Shown in pieces: positions 1-8,483 of a DNA stretch of 64,000 bases. A program made the position numbers and the translations under genes. The stretch comes from Asparagopsis taxiformis. Lineage: Eukaryota > Rhodophyta > Florideophyceae > Bonnemaisoniales > Bonnemaisoniaceae. Position 1 is the stretch's first letter. Each line of letters begins with the position of its first letter. Location: NCBI GenBank assembly GCA_030407315.1, contig JALQPE010002726.1, positions 1-64,000 on the forward strand, given 5' to 3'. Under the pieces are notes generated by a model. It did not search any database and had not been told where the DNA came from. It saw only the letters and a list, made by a program, of their open reading frames with translations.

Positions 1-84
1 ACTTCTGCATGCCTACGCTTCCATTTTCTGCTCCCGTTGCTAGGCTAGAGAAATCCTACTTCCGGAAGACATTGCACAGTGAGG

Positions 85-143
85 CAGTAATAAATCACTG
101 TCTCACACGTACTGTCTGAGGCCCCGTTCAACACCGTAGTGTA
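85..143. repeat. Direct repeat copy 1 (pairs with 6,568-6,625)
   Basis: This stretch of about 58 bp holds CACTGTCT, then ACTGTCTGAGGCCCC, then TTCAACACCGTAGTGTA. Nearly the same series occurs in the same orientation at 6,568-6,625. The two copies bracket the 6.4 kb repeat-rich block at the left of the window. They could be ends of related elements or relics of a duplication; I cannot tell which. Confidence 0.7.
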
Positions 144-364
144 TAAGGGCTGGAGTGGCTCTGGGGATTACAGAAAGGTGTTTTATCTGTCCGTAAAAAG
201 CTTCTGGCTTGCGCATTAGGGCTGGCAGAATGCATCGATTTTTTGGTCATCAGATTCTCACAACTGCAGATATGATGAATCGTGCATGGCCCAAAATTCA
301 ACTTTGTCGAACGACGAGATTTGGACTGGATGCCTCCAAGTGCATGCACTTGAAAGTGCACTTA

Positions 365-435
365 GTCCAAAAAAAATTGTCCAGAGTACGCTCCCAGGCG
401 ATGGCCTGGAAGTGTACTCTGGACAAGTTTTTGGA
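365..435. repeat. Fold-back hairpin
   Basis: An inverted repeat runs from GTCCAAAAAAAATTGTCCAGAG (left arm, 365 onward) to its near complement ending at 435. The inner arms TCCAGAGTAC and GTACTCTGGA flank a three-base loop near 400. There are a few mismatches. Weaker symmetry (GTGCAT) continues outward to about 325 and 470. It is probably a small MITE-like or fold-back remnant; the short reading frames across it are translations of the hairpin. Confidence 0.6.
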
Positions 436-902
436 CCTGGAAGAGGTTGGAATGCACAATGCTTGTGTTGAAATGAAACATTTATGGCCCATTCTTTACT
501 CGGACAGCTGAAATCCTATCTACTCGAGAGTAAAGTATATAAAAACTGGAAACAGACGGTTTTGTATAGTCAATGTGCCACACGGCACCAAGAGTAGATT
601 TTGCCCTCCGATAATCTATGGTTGATTCAGAGAGGATAACCGCGTGCAGTCACAGGACATGTGTTACCAGATCCTTCCCAGAGGTCCTGGAGGTGTTCAC
701 ACAACTCCAGCCCACTTTAACGAGTTTGAATTTCGAAAGTCAGAATCTCTGTCCGTGAGAAATTGAACCATTTCCGACCACGTGGTAGAAAATTTCGTAC
801 ACTCCTCCAACCATACTAGACACAACACCCAGCTCAAACCGGTGTAAACAACACAATGTGTTACCTATTGCCGCCTACAGCCGTCCATACCATTCCTATA
901 CC
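436..902. other. No gene seen
   Basis: I see no convincing coding region, RNA gene or repeat unit in this stretch. Confidence 0.5.
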
Positions 903-1500
903 CTGTTTCCTGACTTCATAATTCCCTCCTCACCCTTCCCTAGGTCGGAAAAGGACGGAAGTACCTGCCGCTTACAGCGGAAGCAATTTACCAGGGATGC
1001 TTACAGCAAAGTCATCGTTACGATGACTTTGCTGTAAGAAAATAAATCATTACAGCAGCCATGATTTTTTATTCCCGGTAAAAAATTCTTGGACTGTAAA
1101 TTGAAACGCTTTCTTACAGCAAAGTCATCGTAACGATGACTTTGCTGTAAGAAAATAAATCATTACAGCAGCCACGATTTTTCACCCGGTAAAAAATTTG
1201 CTGATTTTTTATACCGGTAAAATTTCTTTGGCCACTGCAATGGAAAACGTTTCCTTACAGCAAAGTCATCGTTACGATGACTTGCTGTAAGAAAATAAAT
1301 CATTACAGCTGCCATGATTTTTTTACCCGGTGAAAAAATTCTTGGCCACTGTAATGGAAACGCTTTCTTACAGCAAAGTCATCGTAACGATGACTTTGCT
1401 GTAAGAATCCCCCGGTAAACGGCTTCCGCTGTAAGGGGCTGAGAGTTCCGTCCCCCCCCACCTAGGGAAGGGTGAGCAAGGAATTGGGAAGTCAGGAACA
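903..1500. mobile_element. Non-autonomous fold-back element (MITE-like) with four internal palindromes
   Basis: The ends are inverted copies of each other: the left end reads TTCCTGACTTC...CACCCTTCCCTAGGT and the right end is its near-perfect complement, with similarity continuing inward through GACGGAA and CGCTTACAGCGGAAGC, so each terminal inverted repeat is about 80 bp. Inside are four copies of a near-perfect palindrome built from TTACAGCAAAGTCATCG and its complement (near 998-1038, 1112-1152, 1254-1288 and 1368-1407). They are separated by a repeated spacer carrying AAATAAATCATTACAGC and ACCGGTAAAAAATT. No protein is encoded. The structure fits a MITE or fold-back transposon whose centre was amplified. 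Confidence 0.75.
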
Positions 1501-1855
1501 TGGCTCAGCAGAACGTTTGTACGGCTGTGAGTGGCTTCCAGGAGCATTCTGTGTCATGTGTTATCTCAGCAACGTCTCTTATAGTCGAACCTCACGGGTT
1601 GTCAAGGTCTAAAACTAGTTCCCCCCTACGGTCTAGCTAGTGAAATCATGTAAAGTTGTAGACTAATACAAAAATGTAGCAATCAATAGGCTTAGTAGCA
1701 CTAAAACTATGAACATGAAGGTCAGATGTATAGATGAAAATAGAAAGGTGGGCTAAGCGAATAATGTTGAGATGAGAAAGACAGAACTTCATAGCAGGGA
1801 ACAATAGCATAGGTTTAATACTTCTCGTATGCTATCTATTGCTCCTGTCATACTT
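1501..1855. other. No gene seen
   Basis: I see no supported feature between the fold-back element and the end of the broken minus-strand gene. Confidence 0.5.
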
Positions 1856-4080
1856 TTAATATTCGACGGTGTGGATGTGGTCCGTGAGGACGTCCTTCTC
1901 CGTCTTCAAGTAGATGTGGCCGCGCGTGGGCAGACCATAGACTAAATTCTGCTCCCACAGGAAGATCTCCTCACCTGAAGCCGACCCCGTAATGGTAAAG
2001 GTCACCGCGATCAACTAAGACGGAATAGGGTGGCACATATAAAAGTGGTTAACGGGAACCTTCCACATGTCGGCGTCCGTATGGACCAGGCATACATGAC
2101 TATAAGGTGCGGCTACTATAAAGAACCCATCGGATCCGCTCGACATCATGAAATAGGATGGGGATTGGGTAGGTCCGACTCCTCAAAATTGGGATTCTCA
2201 GAAGTCCGTGTGCCCATCCTGGTCCGCAGCCCCATCTGTTTTAAGAAGCAGCCGTAATCCTGTCTTCGGGAAAAAGACAGGATCCTCACCCTCCATTCCC
2301 AACTTCAAGAAATCCGCACAAACACCAAGAGCAAGCTCTGCCACCAACTTGTTCCTGTACATATCCAAATTCCCCTCCTCCAGCTTGTCGCACAATTCAC
2401 ACCGCGGCAGGGGGAGTCGCCCACGACCACCATCTATGCGGTCCTTCGCAGCACCCACGTTGTGGATGAAATGCCACGGCGAAGGATCAAAACCGGGCTT
2501 GGCGAAATCTGGGGGCTCGTCCTGTGGTTTCCTGTCTTCATAATCAGAATCAGACTGCTGGGAGGGTTTCTGTGGCTTTTCAACCTCCTCAACCAGCTGG
2601 AACTGCCGAGAAAAAGTGACTGAAGAGGTCATGCGTCGCACTACCAGCCGTGGACGACTGCAAGAGGCCTTCCACAAAACCACCCATGTTGTCCAGCAAC
2701 GCCGCTTCACCGCAAAGTACTATTCCACCACCGAGTCCTCAGCACCTGGCGATGCAGCTGCCAGGAATGCTGCCGCCTTTATTTCCGCCCGCACCGTCTC
2801 TACCGTCGTAATTTCCATGTAGTACTTCATCGGGCTACCAGACGCAATTGCGTTAGGGAGAACGGCGGCCACATTCTCATCGACGATACTGTCGGGAATA
2901 GGATTTTCATGGCGTCGTCGAACTGGGAATCGGCTCCCGAGAACGTCCTCTGGAAGCCGACTTGGATTTCTTTGACGACGACTTTGATGAAGTCTCACTG
3001 AGCTTCCTCTTTTTGGTAGAGGGCTCGGGCGTCGCAGAAGCGGTTTCCCAGTTGCGCTTCCCGAGGATGGAGCTTTTACCCGCATCCTTGGGTGCGCTCT
3101 CCAGCTCGACGACTGAATAGGGCTCGCACCACCCGCCGTCGCTGTTCCACCACGACCGGAACGACTCTCTTTCAGGCAGGTACTCCTTTTGGGCATCACT
3201 TTCCCAGAAGTTTCCACTCGGACGATGCAGACACGACAGGGGCAGTGGCAGAAACAGAGGCAGCCTCGGAATAGCTGGAAGAATCTAATTGAGGTGGTAC
3301 TACCTCAATTGGATTCTTCAAAGGCAAAGGAATGGAGGATGAAGGGATGGTCAGGGAAATGGAAATGGAAGGGTTGGCGGAATCATGACCACATGTGACT
3401 GGGAGCGCAGCATGTGGGATGTGTGGGTCCACCACGTAAAATTGTTTCCGCATTTACATGTCGCGGTAGCCAGTTACGCGCAGGAGCATTTTCCTGGCGT
3501 CCTTTCAAAACACAGACTTCCGATTGGGAAAGATCTTCTCAAACTTGGAGCCATTGGGAGGGCCTTCCTTGGGATGTAAGTCCGCTCAGAACCCCTTCTT
3601 GGGCACCATCAGCGCAAAAACTTCGACAACGCGTGAGTGAATGTCGAAGCTCTTGCTCGGGTCACCCACGCTGGGAATGGAGCCATCCAGCATCCTCAAC
3701 ACATCCGAAACGTTCCAATACTCGGCCACCTCCTTCACGTACCCGAAGATTTCCAACAAACCAGCAATCCATTCCTGCCCAATGGTACCAACCGAGTTCG
3801 GTTTCAGCCCGGCCCACCAACGGCTACAAGTGTGTAGTACGCCGTCATCTCGAGGTTGACACAATTTTGGACGTCCGGAGCACCCCTAAACGATCCGTTG
3901 AACAACAATTTCACCGTACACCCAGCCAGATTCTCCGTCGAAGAGAACTGCACGAACTCTGGCCTGTTCGGAATAGTTTTCTGCAGCCAAATCCGTTTCA
4001 AGAATTGCTCCATCGTTGCAGACTTCTTCAACCACTAGCCAACGACCTCTGATATTCACTTTGCGAGGTTCAACTTGCAC
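1856..4080 (-). pseudogene. Broken minus-strand gene, function unknown
   Basis: Several protein-like stretches lie on the minus strand but change frame. From the 5' side: 4,080-3,886 (contains FDGESGWVYGEIVVQ), 4,031-3,804 (KLLFNGSFRGAPDVQNCVN), 3,864-3,586 (KEVAEYWNVSDVLRMLDGS), 3,217-2,720 (SPMKYYMEITTVETVRAEI), 2,710-2,198, and a C-terminal piece ending with the TAA at 1,856-1,858 (SGEEIFLWEQNLVYGLPTRG). The last piece has an in-frame TAG at 2,015-2,017. The codon-like texture suggests one long protein of perhaps 700 residues, now interrupted by frameshifts and at least one stop. Some breaks could be introns. I do not recognise the family. Host gene, transposon gene or viral relic all remain possible. 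Confidence 0.45.
3278..3319. repeat. Near-perfect palindrome
   Basis: GAAGAATC.AATTGAGGTGG is followed directly by its complement ending in GGATTCTTC. The stem is about 20 bp with almost no loop. It lies inside the broken gene and may be the inserted hairpin that disrupted it, or a natural codon palindrome. Confidence 0.7.
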
Positions 4081-5048
4081 TTCAGACGAACTATACTGGG
4101 CAATATTGATGCATGTCTCGCTTGCTGAAGGAGATTTACTCTTTTCCGCTACTTCTCCGCTATAGTGCAGAATTATATTTCTCCGCCACTAAATTCAACC
4201 ATTAAGAAACCTTCCTGGCTTTCATTCGATCCAATGAACTGTTTCACCACAATGATTTGTCCTATGCTCATTACTTTATGCACAATGATTGCTATTTCAT
4301 CCGGGCTCGACCTACTCATATCGTTTGCTATCTTATATCGCATTCCCTAAACACCAGCCTGGCCAAGACGTATCCACTCCGTTTGTTACGCAGTGATGCT
4401 CTAAGCACTAATACTGAATCTGATTTTCTCATGCACGTAGTTCCTACTCGTATACTCTACCATATTCTCGGCCCTATTCACAAGGTGAAAACACGATGTC
4501 TCGTTGAATCGTACTCGGTGTGATATCTTAAATTAGGATACATTTATATATTGCAATGCAGACTCACTGCTCGCTTGAAACATGAAAATTATAAAAATTC
4601 TTCGACACTGCTGTTTCCTAACCGCCACCATCCACGTGGCCCGCTTTGACTGCCTGCCAAGTGTACTCGGAGCATACAATGACGTTATCGATATATACCA
4701 TCCACATCATCACTGGAAGGGCGGACTCCTCGTCCAGGAAAGTGCGCCATTTTTCTTACTCTTCACCTCCGCCTGTCCTGTAGGCCCCATATGCTAGTGT
4801 TTTTCCTATATTTCTGTAGTGATGACGTCATTCTAGACAATAAAAGGCGGTAGAAGATACGATAATGTGCGCCTCCTCTGCCAGATCATGTGCTTCCAAG
4901 CGTAATTCGCAGCCTAGGTATCGTTTTTCTGGGCCTCCCATCGCACCGCTCTGTTTCAAATTCATCCCTCTATTGTTCTCCTACACGTCATTTCCGCCCG
5001 CAGAGTGCTACTTAAACAACAGATTCTGAAAATCCCTGTTTCCATCTT
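4081..5048. other. Intergenic, no gene seen
   Basis: Short open frames are present on both strands but none has recognisable domains or consistent codon texture. Confidence 0.5.
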
Positions 5049-5185
5049 CATATCCGTCGGAAACAAAGCAACAACCCTGGCCGTGGAAGCCGTATAGATC
5101 ATCTAAACTGCTTCCAAAGCGTAAGTTTTAGATCATCAATACGGCTTCCAAGGCCAAAGTTGTTGCTTTGTCTCCGACGGATATG
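5049..5185. repeat. Fold-back element, 137 bp
   Basis: The left arm, CATATCCGTCGG...AAGCAACAAC...GGAAGCCGTA followed by TAGATCATCTAAA, is the complement of the right arm TTTTAGATCATCAA...TACGGCTTCC...GTTGTTGCTTTG...CGACGGATATG with a few mismatches. The whole unit folds into one hairpin of about 60 bp with a short loop near 5,115. It has no coding capacity and looks like a small fold-back or MITE insertion. Confidence 0.75.
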
Positions 5186-5887
5186 AACCATGATGGTACG
5201 TTTCCACAACTCACGCCACTAACCCAGTTTTCTATTCGTTTTCTCTTTCTCAGGTTTCCAGTCGGTGAGTGTTCCACTTCTACTTTCATTTATCTTTCTC
5301 TCTTACCACTTCTCCACTACTTTTCTTTTCTGCCTGTGAGTACATATCTCAATTTGGGATGCAATGGTATTTGTTAAGGTACGTTAGTCTCCTAATCACC
5401 ATCAATTTCCCTCTCCAATTCAACGTCACTAACTTGTTTCCTTTCTCTACATCATTTTTTTTCTTCTCTTCATTTCCTAGCTTATTCATGCAGCTCAATC
5501 AGTTGATAGATTTCTAGACTTTTCTAGTAGTTTTAGTTTTACTCGTCGGAATAGTGTTAGTTGTAGTAGCATTTTTAACATAGGGATTGTTTATTCTCAA
5601 TGTAGCCTGCGCAAATAAACAAATCCAGAGTGAAGCTTCCCATATCGCACCCTCTTAGATTGCTACCTATCCTACCGCGTATACCTCTCGCTAGCTCATA
5701 GTCACTACGAAATAAAATTCCTAGCCGTACTATTCTGTCCATTCCCATATGAATACCGTCCATGCCCCATCCTCATAGCGCTAGAACTGCCTTCCTCTAC
5801 CCCGGAAAGATGCCCACGACAGCGTGACGCTCCATCTCATCCACCACTCCCAGACACCGAATTTTACTATATCAGGACACTACTTTT
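5186..5887. other. Intergenic, no gene seen
   Basis: The stretch is pyrimidine-rich around 5,220-5,510. Open frames there are low-complexity (Phe, Leu, Ser) and I do not accept them as genes. Confidence 0.5.
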
Positions 5888-6267
5888 ACTGTCTCCAGGT
5901 GCTGCCCAGGGCAGCACGAAATACTGTCTCCAGGTGCTGCCCAGGGCAGCACAAAGTACTGTCTCCAGGTGCTGCCCAGGGCAGCACGAAATACTGTCTA
6001 CAGGTGCTGCCCAGGGCAGCACAAAGTACTGTCTACAGGTACTGCCCAGGGCAGCACAAAGTACTGTCTACAGGTACTGCCCAGGGCAGCACAAAGTACT
6101 GTCTACAGGTACTGCCCAGGGCAGCACAAAGTACTGTCTACAGGTACTGCCCAGGGCAGCACAAAGTACTGTCTACAGGTACTGCCCAGGACAGTGAAAA
6201 TCACTGTCTCCAGGTACTGCCCAGGACAGTGAAAATCACTGTCTCCAGGTACTGCCCAGGACAGTGC
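5888..6267. repeat. 35-bp satellite array, 11 units
   Basis: Eleven tandem copies of a 35-bp unit start at 5,889 and recur every 35 bp to 6,239. Each carries CTGTCTMCAGG and then GTGCTGCCCAGGGCAGCAC, a 9-bp palindrome with one central base. In the middle units the left arm is GTACTGCCC, which breaks the symmetry by one base. In the last three units GGCAGCAC is replaced by GACAGTG. The 182-codon frame that crosses the array is only a translation of the repeat (LPRAAQSTVYRYCPGQHK over and over). Confidence 0.9.
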
Positions 6268-6399
6268 ACCGTGTTGGTTCCATCTATTGTCCCAGGCAGC
6301 GTATTTCACTATCCGGCCATGTTGCCTTGGCCAATACAAAACACTATCCGCCAACACTGCCCAGTACAGTAAATTACATCATATCCAACTATTGAATAA

Positions 6400-6567
6400 A
6401 TCATTAATTTTTACTGTCTCCATTCACTGCCTCAGACAGTACTGTGAGACAGTGTTTTTTACTGTCTGCAGACAGTGTTCCGTACTGTCTGCCAGACAGT
6501 GCAAATCACTGTCTCCAAGTGTGGCATTAATTTTCATTTGCCGCATAGTGATTTTTACTGTCTCAGA
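6400..6567. repeat. Scattered ACTGTCT / AGACAGT inverted motifs
   Basis: The motif ACTGTCT and its complement AGACAGT recur about a dozen times in both orientations, forming several short palindromes such as ACTGTCTGCAGACAGT near 6,461. The same motif occurs in the satellite and in the flanking direct repeats, which suggests all derive from one repeat family. Confidence 0.65.
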
Positions 6568-6625
6568 CAGTAAAAATCACTGTCTCGCAGTACTGTCTGA
6601 GGCCCCCTTTCAACACCGTAGTGTA
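6568..6625. repeat. Direct repeat copy 2 (pairs with 85-143)
   Basis: This is the second copy of the CACTGTCT / ACTGTCTGAGGCCCCC / TTCAACACCGTAGTGTA block. The gypsy fragment starts immediately after it, so this is probably a junction between two mobile sequences. Confidence 0.7.
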
Positions 6626-7524
6626 CGTATGACGACGGTCGACCCGTCGACGATGACGTACCATCGTACGGGACGCTGGTCCTCGTGACGACTCGCAGTC
6701 GGCGACAACCCACACGAAATGGGCAAGGACGAACGACGTCCGTACATAAAAAGGCAACGAATGCCGGGGGTCACGACGACCCGTCGAACGAGACTCGTGA
6801 CGAACAGACACCAGCCACGATGGCTAGCCACGATGGCCTCGAGTTCAACCGCGACGCGTCGCTCGATGACGTTCTTGACGAGGAACCGGATTTCCTCGAC
6901 GAACAGCGCGCTGCTGAAGACGATTCGGCACGCGTGCCACCAGCTGACGTTCAGCTTCCCATTACGAGGGACGAGCTTATCGAAGCTCAACGCGAGGACG
7001 CGTTCTGTCAAACGATACTGACACGACAGTTCGACACGCAGGACGCTGCATTCTTCGAAGGCCACGATGGCTTACTCCGACGCCAAACCCTCACGACGAG
7101 GAACGTACACAAATCGTTGTGCCGGCTTCGTTACGGCCGCGGCTGCTGGAGTTAACGCACCACCACGTCCTCGCTGGACATCCCGGACAAACACGTATGT
7201 ACTACACCTACGGAGGACGTACTACTGGCCCGCGATGGCCGCCGACATCCACGCAACGGTACGAAACTGCGTTGGATGTGCGAAGAACCGCGTGAAGCTT
7301 CGCAAACGGACGAACCCGTTACGTTTATTTCCGGCTACGGAGCCGCTGCGAGACCTATGTATCGACATACTAGGTCCGCTGACGAAGACCCACGCGTGGC
7401 AACCGATTTATTCTCGTTATAACGGACCGCTTCACGAAGCTGACTAGAGTCGTACCTCTACGTAATATCGATTCCGCCAACGTGGCGAGCGCGTTCGTCA
7501 ACGCGTGGGTCTTCTCGTATGGAC
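6626..7524 (+). pseudogene. Old Ty3/gypsy element A, left part: pol fragment (linker, integrase zinc domain, start of catalytic core)
   Basis: This is the pol 3' part of a plus-strand gypsy element. After a linker (about 6,685-7,140, with PITRDELIEAQREDAFCQTI), the integrase zinc-binding region carries HHVLAGHPGQ and then CVGCAKNRVK, which form the HHCC module. The catalytic core begins with LCIDILGPLTKT, providing the first Asp. One-base frame changes occur near 7,140 and 7,420. The frame stops abruptly at 7,524 where the young LTR element is inserted, and resumes after 19,711 with PPRTLISDNGKQF. Gag, protease, RT and RNase H are missing, so the 5' side was already truncated at about 6,626. 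Codons are rich in ACG and GAC. Confidence 0.8.
7520..7524. repeat. Target-site duplication TGGAC (left copy)
   Basis: TGGAC directly precedes the LTR that starts with TGTAGGAC. The same five bases directly follow the other LTR at 19,707-19,711. Removing one copy and the element restores the integrase reading SYGPPRTLISDNG of element A. Confidence 0.92.
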
Positions 7525-8358
7525 TGTAGGACTTAACTGGCGCTTAGACGTAATGACTTAGGTAGTCGTCCAAACGTCTCGAGTAGTCGCCGGAGAGGCG
7601 GCTTCGCACTCCTGGCTTTTGTTAACCCGAAGCGGTAAAGCGTAGTCGCACTGCCGACGACCGTCCTCTGGCCTCGACTCGGTAGGTGGTAGAGCGGTTT
7701 GAATCGGAAGGATCTTGATCACCCTTAGAGGCAAATCCACCAGGGCGACACACGAGCCAACGGTGGCTAGGTCGGATCACGGAAACAGGCGGGCGTTTTA
7801 GCGGTTAGTCAACTCAGAACGGACGGCGCGACACACGGTGTATGTCGGTTCCGAGCACTCACGCTTAGACGAAACTGTTGACCTTGATCAGCCTCACACG
7901 CGTAGACGTCGTGTTGGCGTTCCGTGGTAACCCGGGAACCACGGTACGTTACGCACCCACGCCGTGATGCGGAACGGAACAATCCCTAAGACGGAAACGA
8001 TTGATACGAGTGTCGTAAACGGTGCGTCACCTCCAGGGTTAACTTGGATCGGTACCTTAGAGGGGGTTTGTTACCTTTTACTCATTGGAGAAGGGTCACT
8101 ACTTGTAATTGCGTACCGGGGCCGAGTGGTCCGTCCCGAGGGCCCAATGGGGCGGGCCGCGCCGGCGGCCGCGGTGTGTTGCAATACGTGTACTACGACC
8201 AATAACCCTACACGTGGCGCTCGTCATGCTCGCATGTTCGCCCGCCAATTCTACACAATTTCGAAAATTTCCAAATTACGCAAGGAAACTGCAGGTTTCG
8301 AAACGATAGCTACTGGCGGATGCATTGAGTGCTCGCCCGTTTCAACTCTTGTCCCACA
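7525..8358 (-). mobile_element. 3' LTR of the young gypsy element (834 bp)
   Basis: It is 834 bp long, and I see no difference from 18,873-19,706. On the plus strand it begins TGTAGGACTT and ends TTGTCCCACA; read on the element's strand it is TGTGGGAC...GTCCTACA, a typical TG...CA LTR with short inverted ends. It is the 3' LTR because the purine tract lies beside it and gag-pol runs toward it. Long open frames inside it (for example 7,964-8,358) occur in both LTRs and are not taken as genes. Confidence 0.93.
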
Positions 8359-8370
8359 TTCCCCCTTCCC
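8359..8370 (-). promoter_or_regulatory. Polypurine tract
   Basis: On the minus strand GGGAAGGGGGAA ends exactly at the 3' LTR start TGTGGGAC. This is the expected plus-strand primer site for reverse transcription and fixes the element's orientation. Confidence 0.85.
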
Positions 8371-8483
8371 AGTCTTCGAGCCCCTGCGAGTGCACATCAT
8401 CCCATACCCGCGCACCCCCGGTTTCATCGAGCGTATTCGACACACCTTTCGACCTGCGAGACTTGGGAACCACGCCTGAAAGA

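Noticed and set aside
5888..6267. CRISPR-like array
   Set aside because: The repeats are directly adjacent with no unique spacers, and the sequence is eukaryotic. It is a simple satellite; the 43-bp array at 21,670-21,985 was rejected for the same reason.
5824..6372. A 182-codon plus-strand frame (LPRAAQSTVYRYCPGQHK repeated)
   Set aside because: It is a translation of the 35-bp satellite. Several frames of the same array are open, and the peptide repeat follows the DNA repeat period exactly.
7964..8479. A 171-codon frame crossing the end of an LTR
   Set aside because: Its first 130 codons are repeated in the other LTR, and it crosses the LTR end into antisense DNA. There is no domain. It is an LTR by-product.
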